DNA of 64,000 nucleotides, taken from contig NZ_FMXK01000005.1 of the NCBI RefSeq assembly GCF_900103635.1, positions 62,001-126,000 of the forward strand, given 5' to 3'. Shown here piece after piece: positions 18,844-27,255 of this stretch (positions are counted from its first letter, which is position 1; the number at the start of each line of letters is the position of its first letter). The notes beneath the pieces were generated by a model. It was not told the origin of the DNA, ran no database searches, and was given only the letters and a program-made list of their open reading frames with translations. Source of the DNA: Butyrivibrio sp. INlla18 (GTDB taxonomy: Bacteria > Bacillota > Clostridia > Lachnospirales > Lachnospiraceae). The position numbers were made by a program, and so were the translations under genes.

Positions 18844-19758
18844 TTAATCATCCTTTTCCTTAAATGCTGCAGTGATAAGTAGTGCAAAGGCAAAGCACAA
18901 TATGATCAGCATAACTGATATGGTACTTCCCATTCCGTATCTGTTTCTAAGAAACAGCATATTTTCAAGAAGTGTACTAGGAACTTCAGTAGACTGGAAT
19001 GGTCCGCCCTCTGTCAAAATACGAACAAGGTCATAGGTCTTGAGAGAACCTGTTACAGCAAAGATAACGCTTACCCTGAGAATTGGCTTGATTATTGGAA
19101 TAACAATATATTTATCTACCTGCCACTTCGTAGCACCATCAAGCATTGCAGCTTCTCTAAGGTCGATGTCTACCCCTTTGACACCTGCGTACATGAGAAG
19201 CATGTGATATCCAACATACTGCCAAACAGTTGGAACAATGATACTGCCAAGAGCAGTCTTAACATCTCCTACCCATACATGTTTCAAATGTCCCAGATTA
19301 ACGGCATCAAGGAATCTGTTTAAAAGGCCGTAATCAGGATTATAGATCTTGAGCCATAACTGACCGATAACTACTGTTGAGATCAGAACCGGCATAAAGA
19401 ATATTGATAAAAATGTCTTTTCTCTTTTAACACCTCTTCCAAGTAAAAGAGCCAGTAAAAGAGCCAGTGGTAACTGGATAAATACTGAAAAGAACGCCAG
19501 AATAAGTGAATTCTTGAGTGACGTCATAAACTTGATAGAACCGTTAGTAAAAAGCTCTATATAGTTGTTAAAACCAATGAATGTTGCTTCTGAAAATCCA
19601 TTCCAATCATACAAGCTTCTATATACAGAAACAGCAATAGGTGCAATCAGAATACTAATAAACAAAAGCAGACCTGGAAGTAAAAAGACGAATATAGCAA
19701 GCCCCTTCTCTATATCCCTTTTTCTTCTTTGTTTTTTTATGTTCTTAATTTCTTCCAT
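18844..19758 (-). CDS. Carbohydrate ABC importer permease, MalF type
   Basis: 304 aa with six predicted helices and the EAA motif DLREAAMLDGATKWQVDKYI. The N-terminus has a basic stretch (KKQRRKRDIEKG) before the first helix, as is usual in MalF/UgpA-type CUT1 permeases. It heterodimerises with the 17993-18841 permease. It is separated from the binding-protein gene by a stable hairpin that probably lowers permease expression relative to the binding protein. Confidence 0.92.
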   Translation of the reverse strand: MEEIKNIKKQRRKRDIEKGLAIFVFLLPGLLLFISILIAPIAVSVYRSLYDWNGFSEATFIGFNNYIELFTNGSIKFMTSLKNSLILAFFSVFIQLPLALLLALLLGRGVKREKTFLSIFFMPVLISTVVIGQLWLKIYNPDYGLLNRFLDAVNLGHLKHVWVGDVKTALGSIIVPTVWQYVGYHMLLMYAGVKGVDIDLREAAMLDGATKWQVDKYIVIPIIKPILRVSVIFAVTGSLKTYDLVRILTEGGPFQSTEVPSTLLENMLFLRNRYGMGSTISVMLIILCFAFALLITAAFKEKDD

Positions 19759-19787
19759 ACACTAGCTACCTTCCCAAAGCCTAAAAA

Positions 19788-19828
19788 TGGTCCTTCCTGC
19801 TACAAAGGAGGAAGCGCAGGAAGGACCA
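19788..19828 (-). promoter_or_regulatory. Intra-operon hairpin between binding-protein and permease genes
   Basis: TGGTCCTTCCTGC (19788-19800) and GCAGGAAGGACCA (19816-19828) form a perfect 13-bp stem with a 15-nt loop, followed on the minus strand by a T5 run. It is probably a partial terminator or a 3'-end stabiliser of the binding-protein mRNA. Confidence 0.75.
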
Positions 19829-19842
19829 AATATTTTAGTTAA

Positions 19843-21201
19843 TTACTGAATGTCCTTAGCTAATCCTTCGATAAACTGTTTGCCATCGAGGAGGCATCCA
19901 TAAACCTGATCAACATATGAAAGATATGTGTTAGCTGAATCAGCGTTCATAGCTGTATCACCAAAGAGTACGTATGTGTCAGCCTTTGAGCAGATCTCTG
20001 AAACTGCCTGTGTAAGCTCGTTAACTGAGCTTGTGTCACCATAAGGTGTCCATGCAGGAAGTCCGCATCCATCAAGGTAACCATAGTGGCAGATAAGCTT
20101 ACCAAGTTCGAAAGCGTAGTCAGCAGCCTTCTCAGCGTTAGGTGAAGAAGCTGATACTGCAAGTGTATCTGAAGGTCCACCGATGAGCTGTCCGAGTTTA
20201 GCCTTGTCAGCGTTGATTACTGGGAACTCACTTACTCTTACCTTAGGGAAGAACTCTTCGTTTGCTGCGAAGTCTGCGCAGTTCCATGTACCATTCATGT
20301 AGAATGCATACTTGCCAGCCATGAAGTTGTTCTTAACTTCGTCGTTTGTAAGACCGATTCCTGAAGGATCGAAGTAACCGTTAGTTACAAGTGCCTGGAA
20401 TGTGTCAACAGCATCAGCTACGTCCTGGTTGTTCCAAGAAGCTCTGCCAAGGAAGATGTCGTTAAGTGTATCTGCGCCAGCGCTCTTCTCGATAACTGAC
20501 TCAAGGTACTCAGTAACGCACCATGTCTCTTTTCCTGCACATCCGAAAGGAATGATTCCCTTAGCCTTAAGTGCATCACAGCAAGCGATGAACTCATCAT
20601 ATGTTCCAGGAATCTCGTCGTATCCTGCTTCCTTAAGAAGATCCATATTAGCGAAGAGACCAACGATGTTCATTGTTGTAGGAACACCATAGTGCTTTCC
20701 GTTATATGTTGTGTTTCCAAGCATAACTTCTGGAAGTTCATCCTTGTAGTTCTGATAAGCATCGTCAAGACAATATACCTTACCAGCATCTACGAAGTCA
20801 CCGAGGAATGCACATGACCATGTAAAGAAGATATCAGGTAACTCGTTAGCAGATACAGCAGCTTTGATCTTTGTCTTGTAAGACTGATTCTCAAAAGCTT
20901 CCCAAGTAAAGTTTACTTCAGGATGTGCTGCCTGCATGTCAGCGATTGCTGCTTCATAAGCGTGACGGTTAGAATCACTCTCAGTAGCAATACACCACAT
21001 AGTAAGATCGATCTGCTCGCCACTATCTGTAGTAGCTGTAGCAGTGTCTGTTGTCTCAGCTGGAGCCTCTGTAGCTGCTGCAGTAGCATTTGTGTCTGTT
21101 CCCGCATCAGTTGTAGCTGGTGCTGTTGTGCTTCCGCAGCCAGCTATTGACAGAGCCATTACACCCGTCAACAACATTGAAACAAAACGTCTCATTTTCA
21201 T
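19843..21201 (-). CDS. Extracellular sugar-binding lipoprotein of an ABC importer
   Basis: 452 aa. Lipoprotein signal ending LSIAGC with the lipid Cys at about residue 22; a Thr/Ala-rich flexible linker follows (about 25-60). The body is a family-1 solute-binding fold, starting LTMWCIATESDSNRHAYEAA and including ELPDIFFTW, both typical of CUT1 binding proteins. SD GGAGAGGTGAGTT precedes the ATG. It is the first and presumably most highly expressed gene of the importer. A near-palindromic cre-like site lies upstream. Confidence 0.93.
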   Translation of the reverse strand: MKMRRFVSMLLTGVMALSIAGCGSTTAPATTDAGTDTNATAAATEAPAETTDTATATTDSGEQIDLTMWCIATESDSNRHAYEAAIADMQAAHPEVNFTWEAFENQSYKTKIKAAVSANELPDIFFTWSCAFLGDFVDAGKVYCLDDAYQNYKDELPEVMLGNTTYNGKHYGVPTTMNIVGLFANMDLLKEAGYDEIPGTYDEFIACCDALKAKGIIPFGCAGKETWCVTEYLESVIEKSAGADTLNDIFLGRASWNNQDVADAVDTFQALVTNGYFDPSGIGLTNDEVKNNFMAGKYAFYMNGTWNCADFAANEEFFPKVRVSEFPVINADKAKLGQLIGGPSDTLAVSASSPNAEKAADYAFELGKLICHYGYLDGCGLPAWTPYGDTSSVNELTQAVSEICSKADTYVLFGDTAMNADSANTYLSYVDQVYGCLLDGKQFIEGLAKDIQ

Positions 21202-21243
21202 AACTCACCTCTCCTTTTTTCATAAAAAAATGTGTGTGTGTAT

Positions 21244-21257
21244 CTAAAGCGCTTAGC
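21244..21257. promoter_or_regulatory. Candidate cre (CcpA/LacI-type) operator
   Basis: CTAAAGCGCTTAGC, close to the cre core with a central CG and AAAGCGCTTA symmetry, 43 bp before the binding-protein ATG. CcpA control is plausible for a sugar importer. Confidence 0.45.
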
Positions 21258-21266
21258 GCCTTGGAA

Positions 21267-21809
21267 CTAATTAAGAGCTATTTTGGTCATAGGCCATGGA
21301 TAGTCGATAGTAAGCTCATCCCCGCTTAATGTGTAGTAAAGATATGCATCCTCTATAGGATCATCATACATAAGTCTGATGCAGGACTTTTCTTCATCAA
21401 CACTGTAATGTCCATTAAAGAAGCCTTCTTCACTAAATGTTCCATCTTCTGTAAATACATATGACCAGCCGTTATCCTGAAGCCAAGTACCAACTATGCT
21501 GCCCTTACTCTCTTCTCCAGAAAGCTTATAGGTTGACTTCTCATAAAGAAGCATCGTATCGCCTTCCATCTCGTATCTGAGTTTTTCTTCTGAGCCATCT
21601 TTGGCCTTCAAAGTGATATATGTATCATCCTTAGAATAGGAATAGTCATTTCCCTTATATACTGCTTTGCCATTATCATAAAAAGATACGACTTCTTCAG
21701 TAGGTTCGTAGGCATAAGCCCAGCTTTCAGTTTTTTTGCCGCATCCAGTTGGAATGATCAGAAGTAGTAAAAAAGCGACCGCCAAAAATGTTCTCTTTCT
21801 TGCTCTCAT
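21267..21809 (-). CDS. Putative lipoprotein of unknown function
   Basis: 180 aa. The signal peptide ends IIPTGC with the Cys near residue 23; the proline at -3 makes the lipobox slightly unusual. The body is beta-rich with two related segments (GKAVYKGNDYSYSKDDTYIT and GTFSEEGFFNGHYSVDEEKS), suggesting a lipocalin-like or DUF5640-type barrel that measures size or binds small ligands; this is tentative. SD AAGGTG precedes the ATG. It is 65 bp upstream of the binding-protein gene on the same strand and has no obvious terminator, so it may be read through into the importer operon. Confidence 0.7.
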   Translation of the reverse strand: MRARKRTFLAVAFLLLLIIPTGCGKKTESWAYAYEPTEEVVSFYDNGKAVYKGNDYSYSKDDTYITLKAKDGSEEKLRYEMEGDTMLLYEKSTYKLSGEESKGSIVGTWLQDNGWSYVFTEDGTFSEEGFFNGHYSVDEEKSCIRLMYDDPIEDAYLYYTLSGDELTIDYPWPMTKIALN

Positions 21810-21859
21810 TTTTTGTCACCTTCTTCTTACATATTTTATAAATTAACTATAAACAAAGG

Positions 21860-21889
21860 AGTAAAAAGAATTAATGTAATTCTTTTACT
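21860..21889. repeat. Inverted repeat upstream of the lipoprotein gene
   Basis: AGTAAAAAGAATTA (21860-21873) and TAATTCTTTTACT (21877-21889) form a near-perfect hairpin or operator within the 254-bp gap between two minus-strand genes. No other feature was recognised between 21890 and 21987. Confidence 0.5.
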
Positions 21890-21983
21890 TCATTAAGCAC
21901 AATTTTTACTTTTTATCGTATACTTTTTTGTGCAATTTTTCACCAATTTAAATAAGTTTAGATGAGACTATACAAAAGTGCAT

Positions 21984-22021
21984 AAAAAATGCAGCGGATA
22001 ATTTTACTTATCTGCTGCATT
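21984..22021 (-). terminator. Terminator of the DUF3592 gene
   Basis: AATGCAGCGGATAA (21988-22001) pairs with TTATCTGCTGCATT (22008-22021) with one G-U pair, followed on the minus strand by TTTTTT. Confidence 0.88.
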
Positions 22022-22062
22022 CTTTGTACATATTGACTATTACGATCTATCACATATTGTTA

Positions 22063-22803
22063 TCACATATTGTAATTGCCTTCTAGAGCCTTATTTCTTA
22101 CATCAACGTAGTACTTTTTGTAATTGTCCTGATCTACATATACGTCAATATATGAACCAAGCTCATAGAACTCATTTGGGTTAAAGTAAAGATTGTTACT
22201 CTTAAATTCAATCTTTTCTCCAGTTGCAGGATCAACATATCCGCAAAATACATTGTATGGATTCATACCATTTACTGTAATGAAGGTATTAAGCTCAATG
22301 CCTTCAACTACAGCATGGACAAGTCTTCCATTTTCCATAAGGCGTTTCTTTTTGCCCTCTCCTGAGGCTGTAACTCCAAGGATCGTAAAGCCAATGCTTC
22401 CAAATACAAGGAAGAAGAATCCAAATATAAGAAGGAAGAATATTGCTTCACCCTTTTTGAGAACCTTTGTAGGATTCTTAGGATCAACTACAAGTGTAAT
22501 AGTGTTTCCTTCATAAGTTGATGAATCATAAAAATCAAGTCTGATGTCCTCGTAAAGTGTTCCCTCGTAAGTATAAGAAACAAATACTCGATAGTTTCTA
22601 TCGCCATCACTATCCCTGTATTCTTCAATCCTAGTTACTGTGGCTTCTATTTCATCGCCGCTATTTTCTGCTTTTGTAGTTGCTACAAATGCAATTATAC
22701 CAATCAGTAAAAACACTACTGACAGTACTGCAAACACAGCTCCAACAATCCTTACTGTGTTAGCATTATTTACTCTAGTTCTTATAACTCCTGAATTTCT
22801 CAT
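22063..22803 (-). CDS. DUF3592 membrane protein
   Basis: 246 aa. Two membrane helices (about residues 20-45 and 125-150) flank an extracytoplasmic beta domain with the DUF3592 pattern: EIEATVTRIEEYRDSDGD, VFVSYTYEGTLYEDIRLDFY, then VDPKNPTKV. A second similar module follows the second helix. DUF3592 proteins are uncharacterised. The start is ATG 22801-22803 with AGGAG 5 nt upstream; the GTG two codons earlier overlaps the SD. It lies 26 bp after the RyR-domain gene and may be cotranscribed with it. Confidence 0.82.
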   Translation of the reverse strand: MRNSGVIRTRVNNANTVRIVGAVFAVLSVVFLLIGIIAFVATTKAENSGDEIEATVTRIEEYRDSDGDRNYRVFVSYTYEGTLYEDIRLDFYDSSTYEGNTITLVVDPKNPTKVLKKGEAIFFLLIFGFFFLVFGSIGFTILGVTASGEGKKKRLMENGRLVHAVVEGIELNTFITVNGMNPYNVFCGYVDPATGEKIEFKSNNLYFNPNEFYELGSYIDVYVDQDNYKKYYVDVRNKALEGNYNM

Positions 22804-22828
22804 GATCACTCCTCTTTCCTTTGCGTAT

Positions 22829-24637
22829 TTATCTATTAAGCAGTTCTTTTACCATCAAGACATTTTCCATGTCTTTCTTTTTGTAGTCTACATCTTTTCC
22901 AGTCACACTGCTTTCAAGCTTTGATAATTCATCAAGCTCATCCCAGCTTACAAGGCAGGCATGAAGCTTATTTTCTGTATCCTTTGTGATCCTGCTAATG
23001 TCCCCATTCGCATATAGCTCAGCTCTTTTCTTAAGTTCGTCTTTTTCCATCTTCCTGTAGCCACAAGCATGATGAAATGCGTTCCATCTAAGGTGCTCTG
23101 ATTTAGCAAGATTTAACAGCATCTCTTCTGGTATGGTGTCCATCTTGTCTACGCCAATCCTCTTAAGAAGACTGCTGAGATAGTCTGCACTTGCTCTTGA
23201 GCTCATTCTGTCAAAATACCTGCAATCAGCCCAGTTCTTCTTGGCTGAAGCATCGTTATGACAATACTGGTGATTGAGCTGCTTGGCAAAATCATCCATA
23301 TGTCCGCCGTACATTATATCTGCATCATAGAGGCCTGAGCACTCTGTAACCTGTCCGCTCTGGTACCTCACGACACTGTCGCCATTGCACTGATATACAG
23401 GGATATCCATCTTGCAGGTAGCCATGAATTCCAATATATTCATAGCTATCTCTCTGCCAACTCCCTCATCGCCAACAGCAACAACAATGTATTTAAGAGT
23501 CTTTAAGTCGCTACTAAGGTACTCAGCAAACTGTCTGCTGCGTCCATCATAGGGCTCGAATGTTATATCATAATTAGTTAAAAGAGATTCATGTCTCATT
23601 CTAAAGAAGCCATCAGTATTTTTACCATTTGAATCAAATACCTTGATCCTGAAATGGCTTCCCTCAAATTGACCGTTGACCACTATCTTCTCCAGGATCT
23701 CCTGGCCTTTTCTACCAAATCCAACAAGAAGTACATCTGTATCCTCAGTAGCTTTGCCATTTTCATCAAAAGAGATAGCGTCACAAACAGGATACTTCTG
23801 CATCAGAAGTCTTGCCACAAGCTCAGCTTTGTCAAATACTCTGACTGTGCCATAGCCGTACCTATCACCATGGGCCTGAAGTGGTTCACCATTATGTTCC
23901 TCATGTCCATAGAGAACTACTTCTGTCTGCTGTGGATCAATATCGGCATCCTTAAGACATTTAAGGAGCTTTTGTGCGTACTCGTAGTTTGCATCAATGT
24001 TACGGGAAAGGGCGCTCAGTCTGATCTTGCCTTTTCCTTTTTTGACAGCAAGTCTCTTAAGGAGCTTTTTGTCTGGATTAAGGGAAACATTATCAGAATA
24101 TAAGAGTCCTCCCATCTTACTGATATCAGACTCCTTACCTCCACTACTGGTTCCAACGAACACTACAGAAGCATGCTTATTTTCAGCAAGGTTTCTGCCA
24201 TAGGCTATGGAGTTACCAGTAATTCCATAGATGAGCTCTACATCATTTACCTTAAGAAACCATGACCTTAATTTCTTGAGAGTTCCCTTGGCAATTGCCA
24301 TGATGATAGCGCTAGCCATTGAATAGTAGGCAAGAAAGTGAATTGCCCAAAAAAGGACCATCCATGGTGAATCTTCACCTACAAACTTCTGGAAAGCAGC
24401 CACATCATTGATGCCAGCAAACATCCTGCCCACATCAACGATGGTCTCAAATACATCTGCGAAGAATGAACCGCTTCCATAGGCATTGGCTGAGCCATAC
24501 AAGCAAAAGCCACCTGTAGAAGCTATTAGGAAAGTGATACCAAGCCACTTTTCTCTATTGTCCTGATTTACTGCCAAGTACAAGATCACTGCAGTAAAAA
24601 TAGCTGCAGCTACCACAATTACCGCTACATACCCCAT
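22829..24637 (-). CDS. Membrane protein with TrkA-like Rossmann domains and C-terminal RyR domain
   Basis: 602 aa. The N-terminus has three or four membrane helices (about residues 3-22, 33-52, 85-120), not enough for a standard 2TM-P-loop K+ channel with clear TVGYG filter, which I do not find. Residues about 130-260 form one Rossmann-like unit (VELIYGITGNSIAYGRNLAE); about 300-430 form a second (DVLLVGFGRKGQEILEKI, a GxGxxG-type loop). The C-terminus (about 490-600) matches bacterial RyR domains: LAKSEHLRWNAFHHACGY and LVSWDELDELS. It may be a nucleotide-sensing channel or signal protein. SD GGAGATTAAAGAC precedes the ATG. The next gene upstream is a parvulin lipoprotein 18 bp away. Confidence 0.7.
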   Translation of the reverse strand: MGYVAVIVVAAAIFTAVILYLAVNQDNREKWLGITFLIASTGGFCLYGSANAYGSGSFFADVFETIVDVGRMFAGINDVAAFQKFVGEDSPWMVLFWAIHFLAYYSMASAIIMAIAKGTLKKLRSWFLKVNDVELIYGITGNSIAYGRNLAENKHASVVFVGTSSGGKESDISKMGGLLYSDNVSLNPDKKLLKRLAVKKGKGKIRLSALSRNIDANYEYAQKLLKCLKDADIDPQQTEVVLYGHEEHNGEPLQAHGDRYGYGTVRVFDKAELVARLLMQKYPVCDAISFDENGKATEDTDVLLVGFGRKGQEILEKIVVNGQFEGSHFRIKVFDSNGKNTDGFFRMRHESLLTNYDITFEPYDGRSRQFAEYLSSDLKTLKYIVVAVGDEGVGREIAMNILEFMATCKMDIPVYQCNGDSVVRYQSGQVTECSGLYDADIMYGGHMDDFAKQLNHQYCHNDASAKKNWADCRYFDRMSSRASADYLSSLLKRIGVDKMDTIPEEMLLNLAKSEHLRWNAFHHACGYRKMEKDELKKRAELYANGDISRITKDTENKLHACLVSWDELDELSKLESSVTGKDVDYKKKDMENVLMVKELLNR

Positions 24638-24654
24638 GTCTTTAATCTCCAGTA

Positions 24655-25716
24655 TCAGTCTCCAAAATACTTCTGATAAACATCCATAAGACTCTTGGTC
24701 GTTACATTCTCATCCTCTACCAAGGATACAGAATCCCACAACTTCTCGTTTAACTGCTTGTTTAAGGTAGAAACAAAGGCATCATACTGCTCTCCAAAAA
24801 CTTCTCTTTTCCTTTGAGCCACGATCTTGATCTTGTTGGCCTCTGTCTCTTCTCTGTTAAAGGTAGTTATGCACTTTATGATGACAAAACCATCCTCAGT
24901 TTCCACAATGTCACTGATCTCGCCTGTTCCCAGGTTAAATGCAGTTTCTTCATATACAGAATCTACCTCATGCTTACCAAATGACCTTGTTCCCTCATCA
25001 GCTTCGTTGTACTCAGACATAAGCTCTTCAAAGCTGTTGCCATCCTTAAGAAGTGAAAGGATGGACCTGGCCGTTGCATAGACCTGCCTTTTATCCACAT
25101 CATTTAAAGGAACCTTTTCACCGCTGGCATCTAGTGTATAAGTCTTTAAAAAGATCTGCTCAACAGTAATGGTTCTGGCTTCATCATCACTGATCTCAGG
25201 ATTGATGTCTCTGATAATATACTCATAAAGCTTGTCTGCAAGTGCCTGCTGACAGTAGATTGAGTTTATCTCAGCTTCAGTTACGTTGTTCATTGCAGCA
25301 ATATCTGCCTCAGATAAAGAGCTATAGTATTCCTTAGCTGCAGTTTCAGCCAGCTCCAGCTCTTTTTCCGTAAGGCTTATGCCAGTATTCTGTGCCAAAA
25401 GATTCATAGCCTTGATCTGAGCAACCTTGGCCAGCACTGAATCTTTTAACCTCTGCTCAACTGTTCCTGAATCAGTCTCTTCCTTCCAGATGCCAAGGCC
25501 AAAGGTGTCCTCATAGCCCTCCTGGGTATTAACAAGATATACCATAGCCTCAGACAAGGTGCAGATAGAATCTTCTATTCTAAAGACCTCATTATTAGAA
25601 AAGCCCGTAGTAAATACAACTCTGGTATTCTCAAGTTCATTACCACAGCCGGTGAGCACAAAAGATGTCATCATAAGTGTTGTCAAAAAGCATGTAAGTA
25701 GTCTGTGTCTTTTCAT
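24655..25716 (-). CDS. Parvulin-type peptidyl-prolyl isomerase lipoprotein (PrsA/SurA-like)
   Basis: 353 aa. Lipoprotein signal ends FVLTGC with the anchor Cys at about residue 24. A SurA_N-like helical chaperone region (about 60-180, including LAQNTGISLTEKELELA) precedes a rotamase domain (about 185-300) with VEQIFLKTY and the FGKHEVDSVYEETAFNLGTGEIS stretch shortened from the usual GxLG pattern. It likely folds secreted proteins at the outer face of the membrane. Its ATG overlaps the stop of the FAD-dehydrogenase gene as ATGA, so the two are translationally coupled even though their functions look unrelated. Confidence 0.87.
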   Translation of the reverse strand: MKRHRLLTCFLTTLMMTSFVLTGCGNELENTRVVFTTGFSNNEVFRIEDSICTLSEAMVYLVNTQEGYEDTFGLGIWKEETDSGTVEQRLKDSVLAKVAQIKAMNLLAQNTGISLTEKELELAETAAKEYYSSLSEADIAAMNNVTEAEINSIYCQQALADKLYEYIIRDINPEISDDEARTITVEQIFLKTYTLDASGEKVPLNDVDKRQVYATARSILSLLKDGNSFEELMSEYNEADEGTRSFGKHEVDSVYEETAFNLGTGEISDIVETEDGFVIIKCITTFNREETEANKIKIVAQRKREVFGEQYDAFVSTLNKQLNEKLWDSVSLVEDENVTTKSLMDVYQKYFGD

Positions 25717-27110
25717 AGTTTGCTCATAATACTACGTGCGACAGAAATACCGTTGGCACTTGCCTGCTGAAGTCCTCTAGTTACTCCAGCTCCATCTCCG
25801 ATAGCACGAAGTCCCTTGATACTAGTCTCAAAATCCTTATTTACGATTACTTTATTTGAATAGAACTTAACTTCAACGCCATAAAGAAGTGTCTCATCAG
25901 AAGCAATTCCTGGTGTTACCTTATCAAGAGCCTGGATCATCTCATCAAGATCCACCATGATTCTGTGAGGGAATACCAGTGAAAGATCTCCAGGTACAGC
26001 ATCCTTAAGTGTTGGGATAAGGTTGTTTCTGCAAAGTCTCTCTTCTGTAGTTCTACGACCTCTTCTAAAGTCGCCATAGGTCTGAACTAAGATCTTGCCG
26101 CCGCAGAGCATATTTGAAAGCTCAGCGATCTTCTTACCATATTCAATAGGTGTCTTGAAAGGCTTAGTAAAGTTCTTGGATACAAGAAGAGCAAAGTTTG
26201 TATTGTTTGTCTTGAGCTCTTTTCCCTTGTAAGCATGTCCGTTAACTACTGCAAGACCGTTCTCGTAGTACTCAGTTGCAACTTCACCTGATGGATTAGT
26301 ACAGAATGTACGAACCTTGTCATCAAATGTAGGTGTGTGATAGATGAGCTTAGCCTCATAGAGATTCTCATTGAGGAACTGCATAACTTCATCTCTTACC
26401 TCAACACGAACACCAACATCAACTGTACCAGGCTTAGTCTCGATTCCGATCTCTTCGCACTTGTCCTTGAACCAGTCAGCGCCTTCTCTACCAACAGCAC
26501 TTACGATCTCAGGTGCTGTAAATACATCACCCTTATCAGTCTTGATTCCAGTAGCAGTTCCATCTTCTACCATGATATCTGTAACCATAGTGTTAAACTG
26601 GATCTCTACACCCTTATCAAGGATATGCTGCTGAAGCTTGGAGTAAATCTTGTAACCTTCCTCTGTTCCAAGGTGTCTGATAGGACACTCAACAAGCTTT
26701 AAGTTAGCATTGATAGCTTTTCTACGGATCTCGCGGATCTCAGCTTCCTTATCAACACCATATACGCTCTTGTCAGCACCAAACTTAAGATAGATCTCAT
26801 CTGACTCGTGGATGAGCTGTGTAGCTAGGTCATAGCCAAGGATCTCTGGAAGATTTCCTCCAACGTCAGGAGAAAGAGAAAGCTTACCATCTGAGAAAGC
26901 TCCTGCTCCTGCAAATCCTGTTGTGATAGAACATGGCTTACAGCCTGCACATGTCTTTGTTACTCTCTTAGGACAATTTCTCTTTTCAATTGAACGTCCC
27001 TTCTCTACAATAAGGACCTTAAGATCAGGTCTCTTTTCCATGAGTTCATACGCGCAGAATATACCACCTGGGCCTGCGCCAATAATAATAACATCGTAAT
27101 TTTTTGCCAT
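25713..27110 (-). CDS. FAD-dependent dehydrogenase (COG2509 type)
   Basis: 465 aa. An N-terminal dinucleotide-binding loop (VIIIGAGPGGIFCAYEL, about residues 7-23) is followed by a Cys cluster (CAGCKPC near 54-60, with Cys47 upstream) and a FAGAGAFSDGKLSLSPDVGG segment characteristic of this uncharacterised flavoprotein family. The C-terminus has the second FAD motif (LRAIGDGAGVTRGLQQASA). The Cys cluster could ligate metal or carry a redox disulfide. SD AGGAGG precedes the ATG at longer than usual spacing. The reaction is not known. Confidence 0.88.
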   Translation of the reverse strand: MAKNYDVIIIGAGPGGIFCAYELMEKRPDLKVLIVEKGRSIEKRNCPKRVTKTCAGCKPCSITTGFAGAGAFSDGKLSLSPDVGGNLPEILGYDLATQLIHESDEIYLKFGADKSVYGVDKEAEIREIRRKAINANLKLVECPIRHLGTEEGYKIYSKLQQHILDKGVEIQFNTMVTDIMVEDGTATGIKTDKGDVFTAPEIVSAVGREGADWFKDKCEEIGIETKPGTVDVGVRVEVRDEVMQFLNENLYEAKLIYHTPTFDDKVRTFCTNPSGEVATEYYENGLAVVNGHAYKGKELKTNNTNFALLVSKNFTKPFKTPIEYGKKIAELSNMLCGGKILVQTYGDFRRGRRTTEERLCRNNLIPTLKDAVPGDLSLVFPHRIMVDLDEMIQALDKVTPGIASDETLLYGVEVKFYSNKVIVNKDFETSIKGLRAIGDGAGVTRGLQQASANGISVARSIMSKL

Positions 27111-27201
27111 AAAGAATAAACCTCCTATTTCTATATAAGCAACTCATTATATCATATTTCAAAAGCCAATAGTATTAGCTCAAGAGTGCAGATGTATCCA
27201 C

Positions 27202-27239
27202 AAAAAAATCCCTGTCTGGTCAAATTTTCCAGACAGGGA
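27202..27239 (-). terminator. Terminator of the leuA-araC fusion gene
   Basis: TCCCTGTCTGG (27209-27219) pairs with CCAGACAGGGA (27229-27239), followed on the minus strand by T7. Confidence 0.93.
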
Positions 27240-27255
27240 CTGTATCTACTCTATA

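Noticed and set aside
21230-21242. GT dinucleotide run near the binding-protein gene as a phase-variation tract
   Set aside because: Only about five GT repeats in non-coding DNA, too short and not between promoter boxes that I can recognise.
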